Positions 36,201-43,884 of a stretch of DNA of 43,999 nucleotides are shown one piece after another; the first letter of the stretch is position 1; every line of letters begins with the position of its first letter. The notes under the pieces are model-generated. The model saw nothing but the letters and a program-made list of their open reading frames with translations, was not told the origin of the DNA and made no database searches. Position numbers and translations under genes: made by a program. Source of the stretch: Vicinamibacterales bacterium (GTDB taxonomy: Bacteria > Acidobacteriota > Vicinamibacteria > Vicinamibacterales > JAKQTR01); assembly GCA_025456345.1 (NCBI GenBank), contig JALOKU010000047.1:1-43999 (forward strand). The letters run 5' to 3'.

Positions 36201-38390
36201 CTCGCGCACCCCTTCGGGCCCCATCATGAGGCCCGCGAGGATCGCGGCGCGGTCCTTCGTCATGAACTGCCGGTACGGCAGCACACCCCAGCGGCCGAAG
36301 AACGTCGCCCACGCCTCCGCCACGACGTCGCGCGCTTCGTCGCTCATCTGGAGCGACCCGATCGTCCAGTCGACGTCCATCAGGTAGGGCACCAGGTGGA
36401 ACAGCAATCCGGCGTTGCGGTGCAGCTGGTCGAGGGTGACCGCGCGCTCCTTGTCGTAGCGCGCGTGGATGCTGGTGGCGTCGATCGCCACGATGAAATC
36501 GAGGTGGTGGAAAAAGCGCCGGATCGCGTCGAGCGAGAGGCGCGGGTGGACATCGAGCTCGTTGTTGCTGACGCCGAGGTACTGGAGGTCGATCATGCCG
36601 CCGCGCAGGGGCGGCGAGTAGTCGATGCGGATGAACGCCGGGTGGTTGCGGAACCGGGCGAAGTAGTGGACCTCGGTGCCGTAGCAGAAGACGCGGACAT
36701 GCGACGGGATCGGCTGCGCGTGCAGCATCTGGCGGGCGAAGGCGTCGGCCACCAGGCGCACCGGATGGGGGATGGCCGGCGCCGGGCCCGAGACAGGAGC
36801 GCCCTCGAGGTCGATGAACTCGATGTGCCGTCCCACCTCAATCGTGCGGTCCGGCGCCACCACCGCCAGGTCGACCGTCTTCGTCGTCTTCGGCCCCGTC
36901 CCGATGAGCGCGAACGCCAGCTTCAGGCCCCGCTGGTGGAGGTAGCGCTTCAGGCCGTGGAGCGTCCTGATGTCGCCCGGCGCCTGCGGGTCTTCGAAGG
37001 GCTGCACCAGGCGGCAGACGTCCATCGGCAGCGGGTCGGTGGCCGCGCGGCCGAGCGCCTCGAGGATTCGGGCCCGCAGGTCCGCGTGGACGCGAACCAG
37101 CGTTTCCGCTTCGACGCGGGTGGCGCGATCGGACGACCCGCCAAAGAGCGCCTCGAAGTCCGAGACGAGGCGCGCCGTCTTCTCGAGAATGACGTCGAGG
37201 CGCGAGCGGGTGAGCGGCGCCACGTCGAGAATCTCGTTCAGCAGGTCCGCGTGGACAACGTTGTAGGCCCGGAAGCGGGAGAGCGTGTCGGACTTCGCCG
37301 TTGGCGTGGGCCCGCGAGCATGCCCATTCCCCTCGCCCGCGGCCCCGCCGCCGGCCGCGATCACGAGATGGCGTTCGAACACGCGCCGCGCGCCAGGCAC
37401 TCCGGCGATGAGCGACGCCTCCTCTTCGGAGAGCAGGAACGGGAAGGCGTCCGAGAGGCTGACGCCCACAACCGGGCGCACCTCGATGCCGAAGTTGACG
37501 CGCGGCCATCCGAGGGCGGCGACCGTGTCGCCCATGACGCGCTCGCCGAGGATCTCGCCGGCCCGCCGGAACGATGCGAGCACTGCCGGGCTGCGCGCCG
37601 CCGGGACCAGCGCGACCAGGTCCATGTGCGTCGCGCGCGTGAACATGAGGTACGGCGCAAGGAGCGCGGCGGCCTCCTCCCCGAGCACGCGCCGCACCAC
37701 CCGATCCGGCGGCGGCGTGCCGTCCAGATCCAGCACGCGCGCCGCGAGGCGCTGCGCCCGTGGGCTCACCCGCTGCACCAGGAGTTCGCCGATGCTGACC
37801 GCAGGGGCCAGCACGCGCGCGGTTTCGCGCAGCCCTTCCTCTGTCGAGAGGCCGCTCCCCTCCCGCTCCATCAGTTCCGCGAACGTTTCGATCATCGAGG
37901 GGCTGACCGCCGCGCGCTTCGCTTCGATCGCGCGGGCAAGCGCCCGCGCCGCGCGGAGTTGGAGCGCGCCGTCCTGCGCGCCGAGCATCGCGTCCAGAAT
38001 CGGCCACCCGTCCGGCACGCGCTCCGCCAGATCCTCCATCCACTCGAACAGGGGGATGACGACGGGACCGGTGCGCGTGGCGAGGAGGGGAAGCAGCCGC
38101 GGCAGCCAGGGGGCGTGCGCGGCGGCCTCGGCATCGGCCGTTTCGCGCCGCAGCACCTCGCAGGCCGCGGACACGCGTTCCGCGTGCGGGAGATAGCTTG
38201 CGAACTGTGATTCGATGTCGGCCACCGCCGATTCGATGGCCTCCGCCGCGTCGGCGATGGCGGCGCTGGCGTCGCCCGAGGCGTCAGCGGTGAGCGCCGG
38301 GCGGGAAGGCGCCGGCGGCTGAACAGACGTCCGGCTCGAGGCGCTGGTGGCCGCGTTCGCGATCGCCGGGCCCGAACCCGCCTGTGGCAT
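33261..38390 (-). CDS. Very large PEP-synthase-like phosphotransferase with reversed domain order
   Basis: A 1709-residue protein. Residues 1-960 are unrecognised, helical at first and then a mixed region with YLGVSNNELDVHPRLSLDAIRRFFHHLDFIVAIDATSIH-type sequence (560-680). A swivelling phospho-His domain follows (about 965-1080), with the His in TGGGILSHLGLLAVE near 1026. A helical connector (1080-1330), a heptad-encoded linker, and then a PEP-synthase-type ATP-grasp domain (1360-1685) come last. ATP-grasp residues are kept: GAKAANLAEA, VRSSASDEDTEHASRAGQFDT, and IEFGFEDAHLRVLQVRP. No PEP/pyruvate TIM barrel is present. The order X-His-ATP reverses that of PEP synthase (ATP-His-PEP). The ATG at 38390 has GGAG at 9 nt; an upstream TTG is less likely. 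TATACT lies 56 nt upstream. Confidence 0.88.
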   Translation of the reverse strand: MPQAGSGPAIANAATSASSRTSVQPPAPSRPALTADASGDASAAIADAAEAIESAVADIESQFASYLPHAERVSAACEVLRRETADAEAAAHAPWLPRLLPLLATRTGPVVIPLFEWMEDLAERVPDGWPILDAMLGAQDGALQLRAARALARAIEAKRAAVSPSMIETFAELMEREGSGLSTEEGLRETARVLAPAVSIGELLVQRVSPRAQRLAARVLDLDGTPPPDRVVRRVLGEEAAALLAPYLMFTRATHMDLVALVPAARSPAVLASFRRAGEILGERVMGDTVAALGWPRVNFGIEVRPVVGVSLSDAFPFLLSEEEASLIAGVPGARRVFERHLVIAAGGGAAGEGNGHARGPTPTAKSDTLSRFRAYNVVHADLLNEILDVAPLTRSRLDVILEKTARLVSDFEALFGGSSDRATRVEAETLVRVHADLRARILEALGRAATDPLPMDVCRLVQPFEDPQAPGDIRTLHGLKRYLHQRGLKLAFALIGTGPKTTKTVDLAVVAPDRTIEVGRHIEFIDLEGAPVSGPAPAIPHPVRLVADAFARQMLHAQPIPSHVRVFCYGTEVHYFARFRNHPAFIRIDYSPPLRGGMIDLQYLGVSNNELDVHPRLSLDAIRRFFHHLDFIVAIDATSIHARYDKERAVTLDQLHRNAGLLFHLVPYLMDVDWTIGSLQMSDEARDVVAEAWATFFGRWGVLPYRQFMTKDRAAILAGLMMGPEGVREVRWNAQAPYRDRFTGEATAEAAAALQDLVVSLGVEPASPVTRADLQGQLVLDARVLAPVRAALSRGAIVSSPSGLRQRPPGQFARVHEVEKLVALIEADADTIGDAAHLAQVVPLIERHVRFRTSGSLNGFPVEHGRVPLGDTAVTLCVLRDAMGMPRLACATEDDFWWKRRQGGEDEWEEHAGLTPEAVMTLLRRHNVLGAAPEPLAMDGASLAVELRRTFHAPRASAPLGHCEGERIAEGVGASPGRAAGLARLGAACRDPRDLQGTVLVAAGLDPRDAPCLLSVAAVVATGGGILSHLGLLAVESGTPAIIVDGRWETTARGATVLTCDTEDFDSRERHIGAYRLVERHHVREIGHEIHDGDLVVVDADQGTLTLLGSEPATLALHEALRQHAAACERLERAGDDEVLVARGHHLRTRHQVEKAIARVTDPAVVRFAAQEILLAPAWAATDRALRDGVALLRQMTGREATAGAARTAMRDVTTRLAGRVREARAQAIRHIPMAATAHDVLALRLSVLRLHDTLTRIAAALEEGGLDPGIVSASGQRDLDVVACARLLGLRVDLARSLGDELRAGGRRARQLQLQRVEQVLGIETPGPQGRGGRGQGIGERGQGIGEKEEARARVQPPYVITARDGGIELEAVAGAKAANLAEAARVLGEQAVPPWFAVTDGAFQEVLDSPVSAADGAPTLRAAIESILRDAAASSAARAEAIRRRFEGLTLPPPLAGAVTEAYRALGDDCYVAVRSSASDEDTEHASRAGQFDTFLFVRGEAPVVDHLKLAWSGLWTERALANAAFPAGTALAPHCGIVIQRMVQSRVSGVMQTVNAAQSRPLEIVVNVGLGLGEGIVSGAVAADLVTVSKGEPGDLALRFHYLTADKRQRVVFDARFGQGTIRTDTLAHQRLRPALEYPELRELVDVALRVERAYGHPVDIEFGFEDAHLRVLQVRPVPASLAVWHETRDRFPLAPQAGEKERQP
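34336..34398. repeat. Heptad array inside the dikinase-like coding region
   Basis: Nine words in register: TCTTCCT, TCTCCCC, TATCCCC, TGTCCCC, TCTCCCC, TATCCCC, TGTCCCC, TCCCCCC, CCGCCCC. On the coding strand they translate without a stop into a Gly/Glu/Arg linker with a seven-residue repeat (GQGIGER, GQGIGEK), since three 7-nt words equal seven codons. The words are the same as those in the intergenic array at 40664. It falls between the helical connector and the ATP-grasp domain, where an insertion is tolerable. Confidence 0.85.
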
Positions 38391-38522
38391 GGTCGGACAC
38401 TCCGCGACGAACGACACCGATTGTCGGGGGCGCGTGAACGGCCCGAGTATACACCTCAACGCGCGCAGCTATTCGTGGCTCATTCGGACGGTCCTCGCAC
38501 TACCATGGGACCGGTCCACGCC

Positions 38523-38882
38523 ATGCCCTACAGGCTTCTCGCCGACGCAGTCGTCCTCCTGCACCTCGCGTTCGTCGTGTTCGTGGTGTGCGGAGGCCTG
38601 CTCGTCCTCTGGCGCCGGTGGATGGCCGTTGTCCACGTGCCGGCCGCGGTGTGGGGCGTCTACATCGAGTTCAGCGGCCGCATCTGCCCGCTCACGCCGC
38701 TCGAGAATCACCTGCGGGCCCTCGCTGGCGACGCCGCCTACTCCGGCGACTTCGTCGAGCGCTACCTGATGCCCGTCCTCTACCCGCCCGACCTCCGGCG
38801 CGACGTCCAGATTGCCCTCGGCCTGTTCGCGCTGGCCGTCAATGTTGCGGTCTATCTCTGCGCGTGGCGCCGGGCGCGTTAA
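38523..38882 (+). CDS. DUF2784 family membrane protein
   Basis: Function unknown. The family signature is clear: LLADAVVLLHLAFVVFVVCGGLLVLW, VVHVPAAVWGVYIEFSGRICPLTPLENHLR and a C-terminal helix ALGLFALAVNVAVYL, giving three to four membrane segments in about 119 residues. Another ATG six codons upstream (38505) is possible; neither has a good ribosome site. It runs divergently from the dikinase-like gene and overlaps the next gene tail to tail by 4 nt. Confidence 0.85.
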   Translation: MPYRLLADAVVLLHLAFVVFVVCGGLLVLWRRWMAVVHVPAAVWGVYIEFSGRICPLTPLENHLRALAGDAAYSGDFVERYLMPVLYPPDLRRDVQIALGLFALAVNVAVYLCAWRRAR

Positions 38883-39841
38883 GCCTTCCCCAGGATGCGG
38901 CACACCCGTTCTGCGTTCTCGCGCACCTCGTCCTTCACGCGCGGGAACATCCCGACGAATATTCCGTCGGTCGGCTTGATGCTGGCGTAGGCCGTCGTGA
39001 AGGCCTCGTCGGCCGCACGTTCGCTGATGCGCCCGGCGGCCAGAATCTTGAAGGCGAAGCACGGCTTCCGCGTCTGCCGCATGAACGTGTACATGCGCGG
39101 CGGGTCGCTCTGCAGGTAGATCTCGGACGGCATTTCGAGCAACTCGCCGCCCAGCGCCTTCCGCCACTCGGCCTCGGTGCGCGTGATGTTGTAGACGCAG
39201 CCCGCGTAGAAGTCCACGTCCCAGCCCTGCTCCTCGACAAGCGCCAGCACCTCGGGCTTGTGGCTGCCGACGCCCACGAGGCACCCCAGGTCGCGCACCT
39301 GCTTGCACCAGTCGCGGACCGTGCTGATCTTCCCGTCCATCCAGGCGCGATCCGTGCGCCCGCCGTGGTGATACATCGCCAGCGGCTTGCGGGCGTTGTA
39401 GAAGGCCACCGGGTCGCCAATCCCCTGCACGACGAGGTGCACCGACCCGCCCTCGGCTACGAAGCGATCCAGATCCTGCCCCGCCCGGCCCAGGTCTACG
39501 TAGTTGTAGGCGTTGATGCCGAAGCGCCGGCACTGGTGCAGCACGTCGCACACGCGTTCCGCCGTGTAGTACTCGCGCATCACCTGGGAGAGCGTGTTGT
39601 TGAAGTGCGAGAAGCCGTAGAAGGGGTTGCAGCCGACAATCAGGCGGCTGATTTCCGCGTTGCCGAAGCGCATCTTCGGCACCTGGATCTCGGTGGCGGG
39701 CCGGAGCGGCGTGACGCCTGGCGCCTGCTGAGCGCCCTGCGCGCCCGAAGCCGGAGCAGGCCCGCCCTGGGCCAGCGGCGCCCCAGCCGCGCCAATCGCC
39801 ATCGCCGCCGTCTGCAGGAACGCCCGCCGTGTCTGTGCCAT
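38879..39841 (-). CDS. Tat-exported aldo/keto-reductase-like protein
   Basis: A twin-arginine signal (TRRAFLQTAAMAIGAAG) leads a barrel-like protein of 320 residues. KMRFGNAEISRLIVGCNPF resembles the start of aldo/keto reductases, and GINAYNYVDLG their first strand region, but the Asp-Tyr-Lys-His set is not evident. The rest has PSEIYLQSDPPRMYTFMRQ and KILAAGRISERAADEAFTTA, the latter like the AKR strand 7-8 region. Likely periplasmic sugar or sugar-acid chemistry, with the neighbouring DUF1080 and Gfo/Idh genes. It may be non-catalytic as a reductase because NADP is absent from the periplasm unless carried along by Tat. Confidence 0.75.
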   Translation of the reverse strand: MAQTRRAFLQTAAMAIGAAGAPLAQGGPAPASGAQGAQQAPGVTPLRPATEIQVPKMRFGNAEISRLIVGCNPFYGFSHFNNTLSQVMREYYTAERVCDVLHQCRRFGINAYNYVDLGRAGQDLDRFVAEGGSVHLVVQGIGDPVAFYNARKPLAMYHHGGRTDRAWMDGKISTVRDWCKQVRDLGCLVGVGSHKPEVLALVEEQGWDVDFYAGCVYNITRTEAEWRKALGGELLEMPSEIYLQSDPPRMYTFMRQTRKPCFAFKILAAGRISERAADEAFTTAYASIKPTDGIFVGMFPRVKDEVRENAERVCRILGKA

Positions 39842-39887
39842 GGCAGCCTCTCCCGTTGGCCACTAGCCCGAATTCGCACGATCAACT

Positions 39888-39930
39888 CGGGTTCGCCCTG
39901 AGCGAGCCGCGATAGCGGCGAGTCGAAGGG
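39888..39930. repeat. 43-nt palindromic intergenic repeat, copy 2
   Basis: Reverse-orientation copy of 2177-2219, identical except for three of the four central bases. It lies between the aldo/keto-reductase-like gene and DUF1080, followed by GAGCCCC, GAATCCC, GGTTACC (39933-39953), heptad words that run into the DUF1080 stop codon. Confidence 0.75.
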
Positions 39931-39948
39931 CCGAGCCCCGAATCCCGG

Positions 39949-40659
39949 TTACCGAGCAGGCGCCGTCTGCTCCGGCGTCGCCATCCCCGGCGGCAGTTCG
40001 AGCAGCCGCACGTTGCGGAAGTGGATCTCCGACCCTTCGGCCTCCATGCACAGGTAGCCCTTCCGCCTCGACGACTGGCTGATCCCGTTCACGAACTTGC
40101 CGTTGACGGCGAGCTTGACGACGCCGTCGACCGCCACCACGTCGTAGGTGTTCCACTGGCCCTTGCCCAGCACGCGGTTCTCGAACGACATGCTCCGCTC
40201 ACCCCGCGGGTTGTCGGGCACGATCTTCACGCCGTTCACCCCGAACAGTTCGCCGTGCACGTACGCGATGGGCGGCTCCTTGCCGTCGCGCGTGTTGAGC
40301 TTGACCCACTCCAGGTCGAGCATCTGGACCTCGACGCCGTCCGGCAGCCGGCTCTTCGGGTTCGGGTCCGCGTTGCTCCAGATGAAGAAGCCGGAGTTGC
40401 CGCCCGCCACCATATGCATCCATTCCACGTGCAGCACGAAGTTCTCGTACATCCTGTCGCTGCACATCACGCCAATCGGCAGCCCGGTCGTCACCACCGT
40501 GCCGTCGCGCCACGCCCAGGTGTCCGCGTCCCCGTTGATGACCTTCCAGCCCGCGAGGTCCTTGCCGTTGAACAGGTTCTGGAACTGCGCCGGCGCCTGC
40601 GCGACGAGCTGCACGGAGATCAGTCCGGCGATCAGTGCCCCGAAAAGGATGCGTCTCAT
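39949..40659 (-). CDS. Secreted DUF1080 protein (3-keto-disaccharide hydrolase-type domain)
   Basis: The domain is associated with hydrolysis of oxidised (3-keto) glycosides. A signal peptide ([19 protein letters not shown]) is followed by the family pattern: [58 protein letters not shown], and [23 protein letters not shown]. The 236-residue length is normal. With a Tat-exported Gfo/Idh oxidoreductase divergent from it, it suggests oxidation of a sugar at C3 followed by cleavage in the periplasm; that pairing is inference. Confidence 0.9.
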   Translation of the reverse strand: MRRILFGALIAGLISVQLVAQAPAQFQNLFNGKDLAGWKVINGDADTWAWRDGTVVTTGLPIGVMCSDRMYENFVLHVEWMHMVAGGNSGFFIWSNADPNPKSRLPDGVEVQMLDLEWVKLNTRDGKEPPIAYVHGELFGVNGVKIVPDNPRGERSMSFENRVLGKGQWNTYDVVAVDGVVKLAVNGKFVNGISQSSRRKGYLCMEAEGSEIHFRNVRLLELPPGMATPEQTAPAR

Positions 40660-40663
40660 CTGG

Positions 40664-40747
40664 CTCTCCCCTCTTCCTATCCCCTATCCCCTATCCCCTA
40701 TCCCCTCTCCCCTATCCCCCCTCGCCTCTCCCCTCCCGCCTATTCCC
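40664..40747. repeat. Twelve-word heptad array between divergent genes
   Basis: CTCTCCC, CTCTTCC, TATCCCC four times, TCTCCCC, TATCCCC, CCTCGCC, TCTCCCC, TCCCGCC, TATTCCC, with no slip in 84 nt. It lies directly upstream of a TTGCAC -35-like box. It is purely pyrimidine-rich on one strand and forms no hairpin. Confidence 0.85.
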
Positions 40748-40776
40748 TTGCACGATGCTCCAGCCAGCCGTATCTT
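40748..40776 (+). promoter_or_regulatory. Candidate promoter of the Gfo/Idh oxidoreductase
   Basis: TTGCAC, 17-nt spacer, TATCTT ending 7 nt before the ATG at 40784. The transcript would begin at or near the start codon. The -35 begins exactly where the heptad array ends. Confidence 0.45.
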
Positions 40777-40783
40777 ACACGCC

Positions 40784-42133
<1,350 letters not shown>

Positions 42134-42166
42134 AGGTTTGACAGCGTGACTGGCTGACACATGGAG

Positions 42167-42188
42167 CCCCGGGTCTTTAGACCCGGGG
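42167..42188. terminator. Bidirectional hairpin terminator
   Basis: A perfect 10-bp stem, CCCCGGGTCT and AGACCCGGGG, with a two-base centre. It lies between the convergent Gfo/Idh and vapC genes. The T-run is poor on both sides, so strength is uncertain, but nothing else in the gap could stop transcription. Confidence 0.65.
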
Positions 42189-42189
42189 T

Positions 42190-42663
42190 TCACGCCACGT
42201 ACTCTCCCGCAAACTCCTCGGCCGTGAGCACCCGTATGCCGTAACGCATCAGCGGCACGAAATGCCGCCGGTTTTCGGTGACGACCAGCTCGGCGCCCGC
42301 GAGGCGAGCGGCTTCGGCGATGTGGGCGTCGTAAACGCGTCCGCCGGCGATGCGTTCTCCCACGATCGCCTCGATGAAAGCCCGGTGGGCATCTGACGGC
42401 AGCTCGCACACCTCGAACCGCTCGAGAATCTGGTTCCGGACGATGCTGCCTGCGAGCTTCGGGTCCAGGCGGACGTTGGCGGGAAGCCTCGTCGCGACGG
42501 CGTAGAACTCGAGCACACAATGCCACGCCGTCAAGGGGCGGCGTACAAGTTGCCGGGTGATCGCATCGAGGGCTGCTTCCGAGGGGCTCGGCGTCTCCCC
42601 CATCTCGATGAACGCGGAAATCAGGATCGAGGTATCGAAGAACACCGCGGAGGCTAGGGCCAT
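42190..42663 (-). CDS. VapC-type PIN-domain toxin
   Basis: PIN-domain ribonuclease toxin. Acidic active-site positions are seen in VFFDTSILISAF (Asp10), VLEFYAVATRLP, GGRVYDAHIAEAARLAG and VVTENRRHF, where the last acid is Glu instead of the usual Asp. At 157 residues it is a little long. It overlaps the AbrB-type antitoxin by 10 nt, the usual order of antitoxin first. Confidence 0.88.
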   Translation of the reverse strand: MALASAVFFDTSILISAFIEMGETPSPSEAALDAITRQLVRRPLTAWHCVLEFYAVATRLPANVRLDPKLAGSIVRNQILERFEVCELPSDAHRAFIEAIVGERIAGGRVYDAHIAEAARLAGAELVVTENRRHFVPLMRYGIRVLTAEEFAGEYVA

Positions 42664-42908
42664 CGGTTGCGCTCCTCCTCGATGAGCTTCGCGACGTCGA
42701 CCTTCGGCAGCTTGCGCCGGTCGCCAACGGGTCGGGCCACGAGCCAGCCGCGCCGTGCCACCAGACGCGGAGGCGTGACCACCGGCGCCAACGTGACTGC
42801 GCCATCGTCGGCCGTGACCGTGAGCGCAGTGCCCGGCACCAACCCAAGGCGCTCTCGGACCGCCGCCGGAATGACCACCCGGCCTGCCTTGTCAATGGTA
42901 GTAGTCAT
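42654..42908 (-). CDS. AbrB/SpoVT-type antitoxin
   Basis: Swapped-hairpin DNA-binding domain at the N-terminus (TIDKAGRVVIPAAVRERLGLVPGTALTV), followed by a C-terminal tail that would wrap the toxin (VDVAKLIEEERNRWP). The 84-residue length is typical. Its start codon lies inside a 9-bp inverted repeat, the likely operator, and a -10-like TAGTAT ends 6 nt before it. Confidence 0.9.
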   Translation of the reverse strand: MTTTIDKAGRVVIPAAVRERLGLVPGTALTVTADDGAVTLAPVVTPPRLVARRGWLVARPVGDRRKLPKVDVAKLIEEERNRWP

Positions 42909-42924
42909 GGCATTATACTACCAT
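42895..42924. promoter_or_regulatory. Candidate operator of the AbrB-VapC pair
   Basis: Perfect inverted repeat ATGGTAGTA-N12-TACTACCAT spanning the antitoxin start codon and its -10 box. In addition two direct copies of ATGGCAT occur at 42907-42913 and 42929-42935. Binding here would block the promoter, as expected for antitoxin autoregulation. Confidence 0.55.
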
Positions 42925-42942
42925 ATCAATGGCATAAAACAA
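42915..42942 (-). promoter_or_regulatory. Candidate promoter of the AbrB-VapC pair
   Basis: TTGTTT, 16-nt spacer, TAGTAT, 6 nt, then ATG. A perfect TATAAT at 42917..42912 also exists but is only 3 nt from the start codon, too near to initiate upstream of it. Confidence 0.4.
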
Positions 42943-42982
42943 GCATGTCCGGAGTCTTTGCGATGCCAGAGTGCGGCTGGTG

Positions 42983-43011
42983 TTGACATCTGATGCATGA
43001 TGCGTGATGAT
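42983..43011 (+). promoter_or_regulatory. Candidate promoter of the second VapBC pair
   Basis: A perfect TTGACA, 17-nt spacer and GATGAT ending 6 nt before the ATG at 43018. The short interval again suggests a leaderless message. Confidence 0.5.
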
Positions 43012-43017
43012 CGATCC

Positions 43018-43245
43018 ATGCGGACCACCCTCGACATCGACGACGACGTGCTCCAGGCCGCGAAGGAACTGGGCGCGCTGCACGGCAAGTCCGCCGGTCA
43101 GATGGTCTCCGAGCTTGCGCGGCGGGCGCTCTCGCCGACCGTGTCGCACCGCGTGCGCAACGGCGTGCCCGTGCTGCCCCGCCGCCGGGCCGGAAGCCCG
43201 CGCCCGACGATGAAGCTGGTCAACGAACTCCGGGACGAAGCGTGA
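43018..43245 (+). CDS. VapB-type ribbon-helix-helix antitoxin
   Basis: A 75-residue protein with the N-terminal RHH pattern MRTTLDIDDDVLQAAKELGALHGKSAGQMVSELARRAL and a basic C-terminal part (VLPRRRAGSPRPTMKLVNELRDE) that would bind the toxin. The ATG at 43018 is favoured over one seven codons upstream because that lies before the -10 box. The stop overlaps the toxin start as GTGA. Confidence 0.88.
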   Translation: MRTTLDIDDDVLQAAKELGALHGKSAGQMVSELARRALSPTVSHRVRNGVPVLPRRRAGSPRPTMKLVNELRDEA

Positions 43246-43691
43246 GTCGCGTCGCGCTGCTGGACGTCAACGTCCTGGTGGCGTTGTTCGACCCCGACCA
43301 CGTGCATCACGAGGTTGCTCACGACTGGTTTGCCGGCGCGGGCCGGCCGGGTTGGGCGACGTCCTCTGTGACGGAGTCCGGGTTCATCCGCGTGCTCTCC
43401 AATCCGGCATACCGAGGGACTGTCGCCCGCGCGGCGGATCTGGCCGGCCGGCTCCGCCGCTTCTGCGACAGCGGCGGTCACGTGTTCTGGGCTGACGAGG
43501 TTTCTCTTCTCAATGGTTCGTTGTTCGATTTGTCGCGAATAGCCGGTCACCGCCAATTGACGGACGTCTACCTGCTCGGCCTGGCGCAGTCCCGCGGCGG
43601 GCGTCTGGTCACGTTCGACCGCACGATTCCCGTGAGCGCCGTGAAGGGCGCGAGCGCCGACCTGCTGGAAGTCATTGCCCCGGCTGAATGA
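43242..43691 (+). CDS. VapC-type PIN-domain toxin
   Basis: PIN ribonuclease of 149 residues. The four acidic positions are in VALLDVNVLVALFDPDH (Asp8), VTESGFIRVLS, LTDVYLLGLAQSRGG and LVTFDRTIP. It belongs to the TA-system VapC group with the LLDVNVL opening. GTG start is coupled to the antitoxin stop. A tRNA gene follows about 117 nt downstream. Confidence 0.9.
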   Translation: MSRVALLDVNVLVALFDPDHVHHEVAHDWFAGAGRPGWATSSVTESGFIRVLSNPAYRGTVARAADLAGRLRRFCDSGGHVFWADEVSLLNGSLFDLSRIAGHRQLTDVYLLGLAQSRGGRLVTFDRTIPVSAVKGASADLLEVIAPAE

Positions 43692-43731
43692 CGGGCTCGC
43701 AGCAGCCCCGCTCCGGCCGCAATCCCCGTGG

Positions 43732-43758
43732 TTGTCCGCGTCGTTCTTGTGGTAGATT
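43732..43758 (+). promoter_or_regulatory. Candidate tRNA promoter
   Basis: TTGTCC, 15-nt spacer, TAGATT preceded by TG-N, about 50 nt before the tRNA. The short spacer is offset by the extended -10. Confidence 0.35.
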
Positions 43759-43808
43759 AGCTGTCTGGCTTGGGCGCGCCGATCGCGCTCAAGCAACCCA
43801 CCAAGCCG

Positions 43809-43884
43809 GCCGGCGTAGCTCAGTTGGTAGAGCAGCTGATTCGTAATCAGCAGGTCGTCGGTTCGAGTCCGACCGCCGGCTCCA
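43809..43884 (+). tRNA. tRNA-Thr (anticodon CGT)
   Basis: All arms fold: acceptor GCCGGCG with CGCCGGC, D-stem GCTC/GAGC, anticodon stem GCTGA/TCAGC with loop TTCGTAA (anticodon CGT, reading ACG), T-stem GTCGG/CCGAC with loop TTCGAGT, discriminator T and an encoded CCA. The 76-nt length is standard. Confidence 0.96.

Noticed and set aside
33321-38210. Plus-strand open frame of 1629 codons
   Set aside because: It is antisense to the dikinase-like gene. High GC at third positions opens the opposite strand; its composition (Arg/His/Val/Gln-rich) and lack of motifs are typical of such shadows.
33261-38390. Rifampin phosphotransferase or ordinary PEP synthase
   Set aside because: Domain order differs, the rifampin-binding middle domain and the PEP barrel are absent, and the protein is about twice as long.
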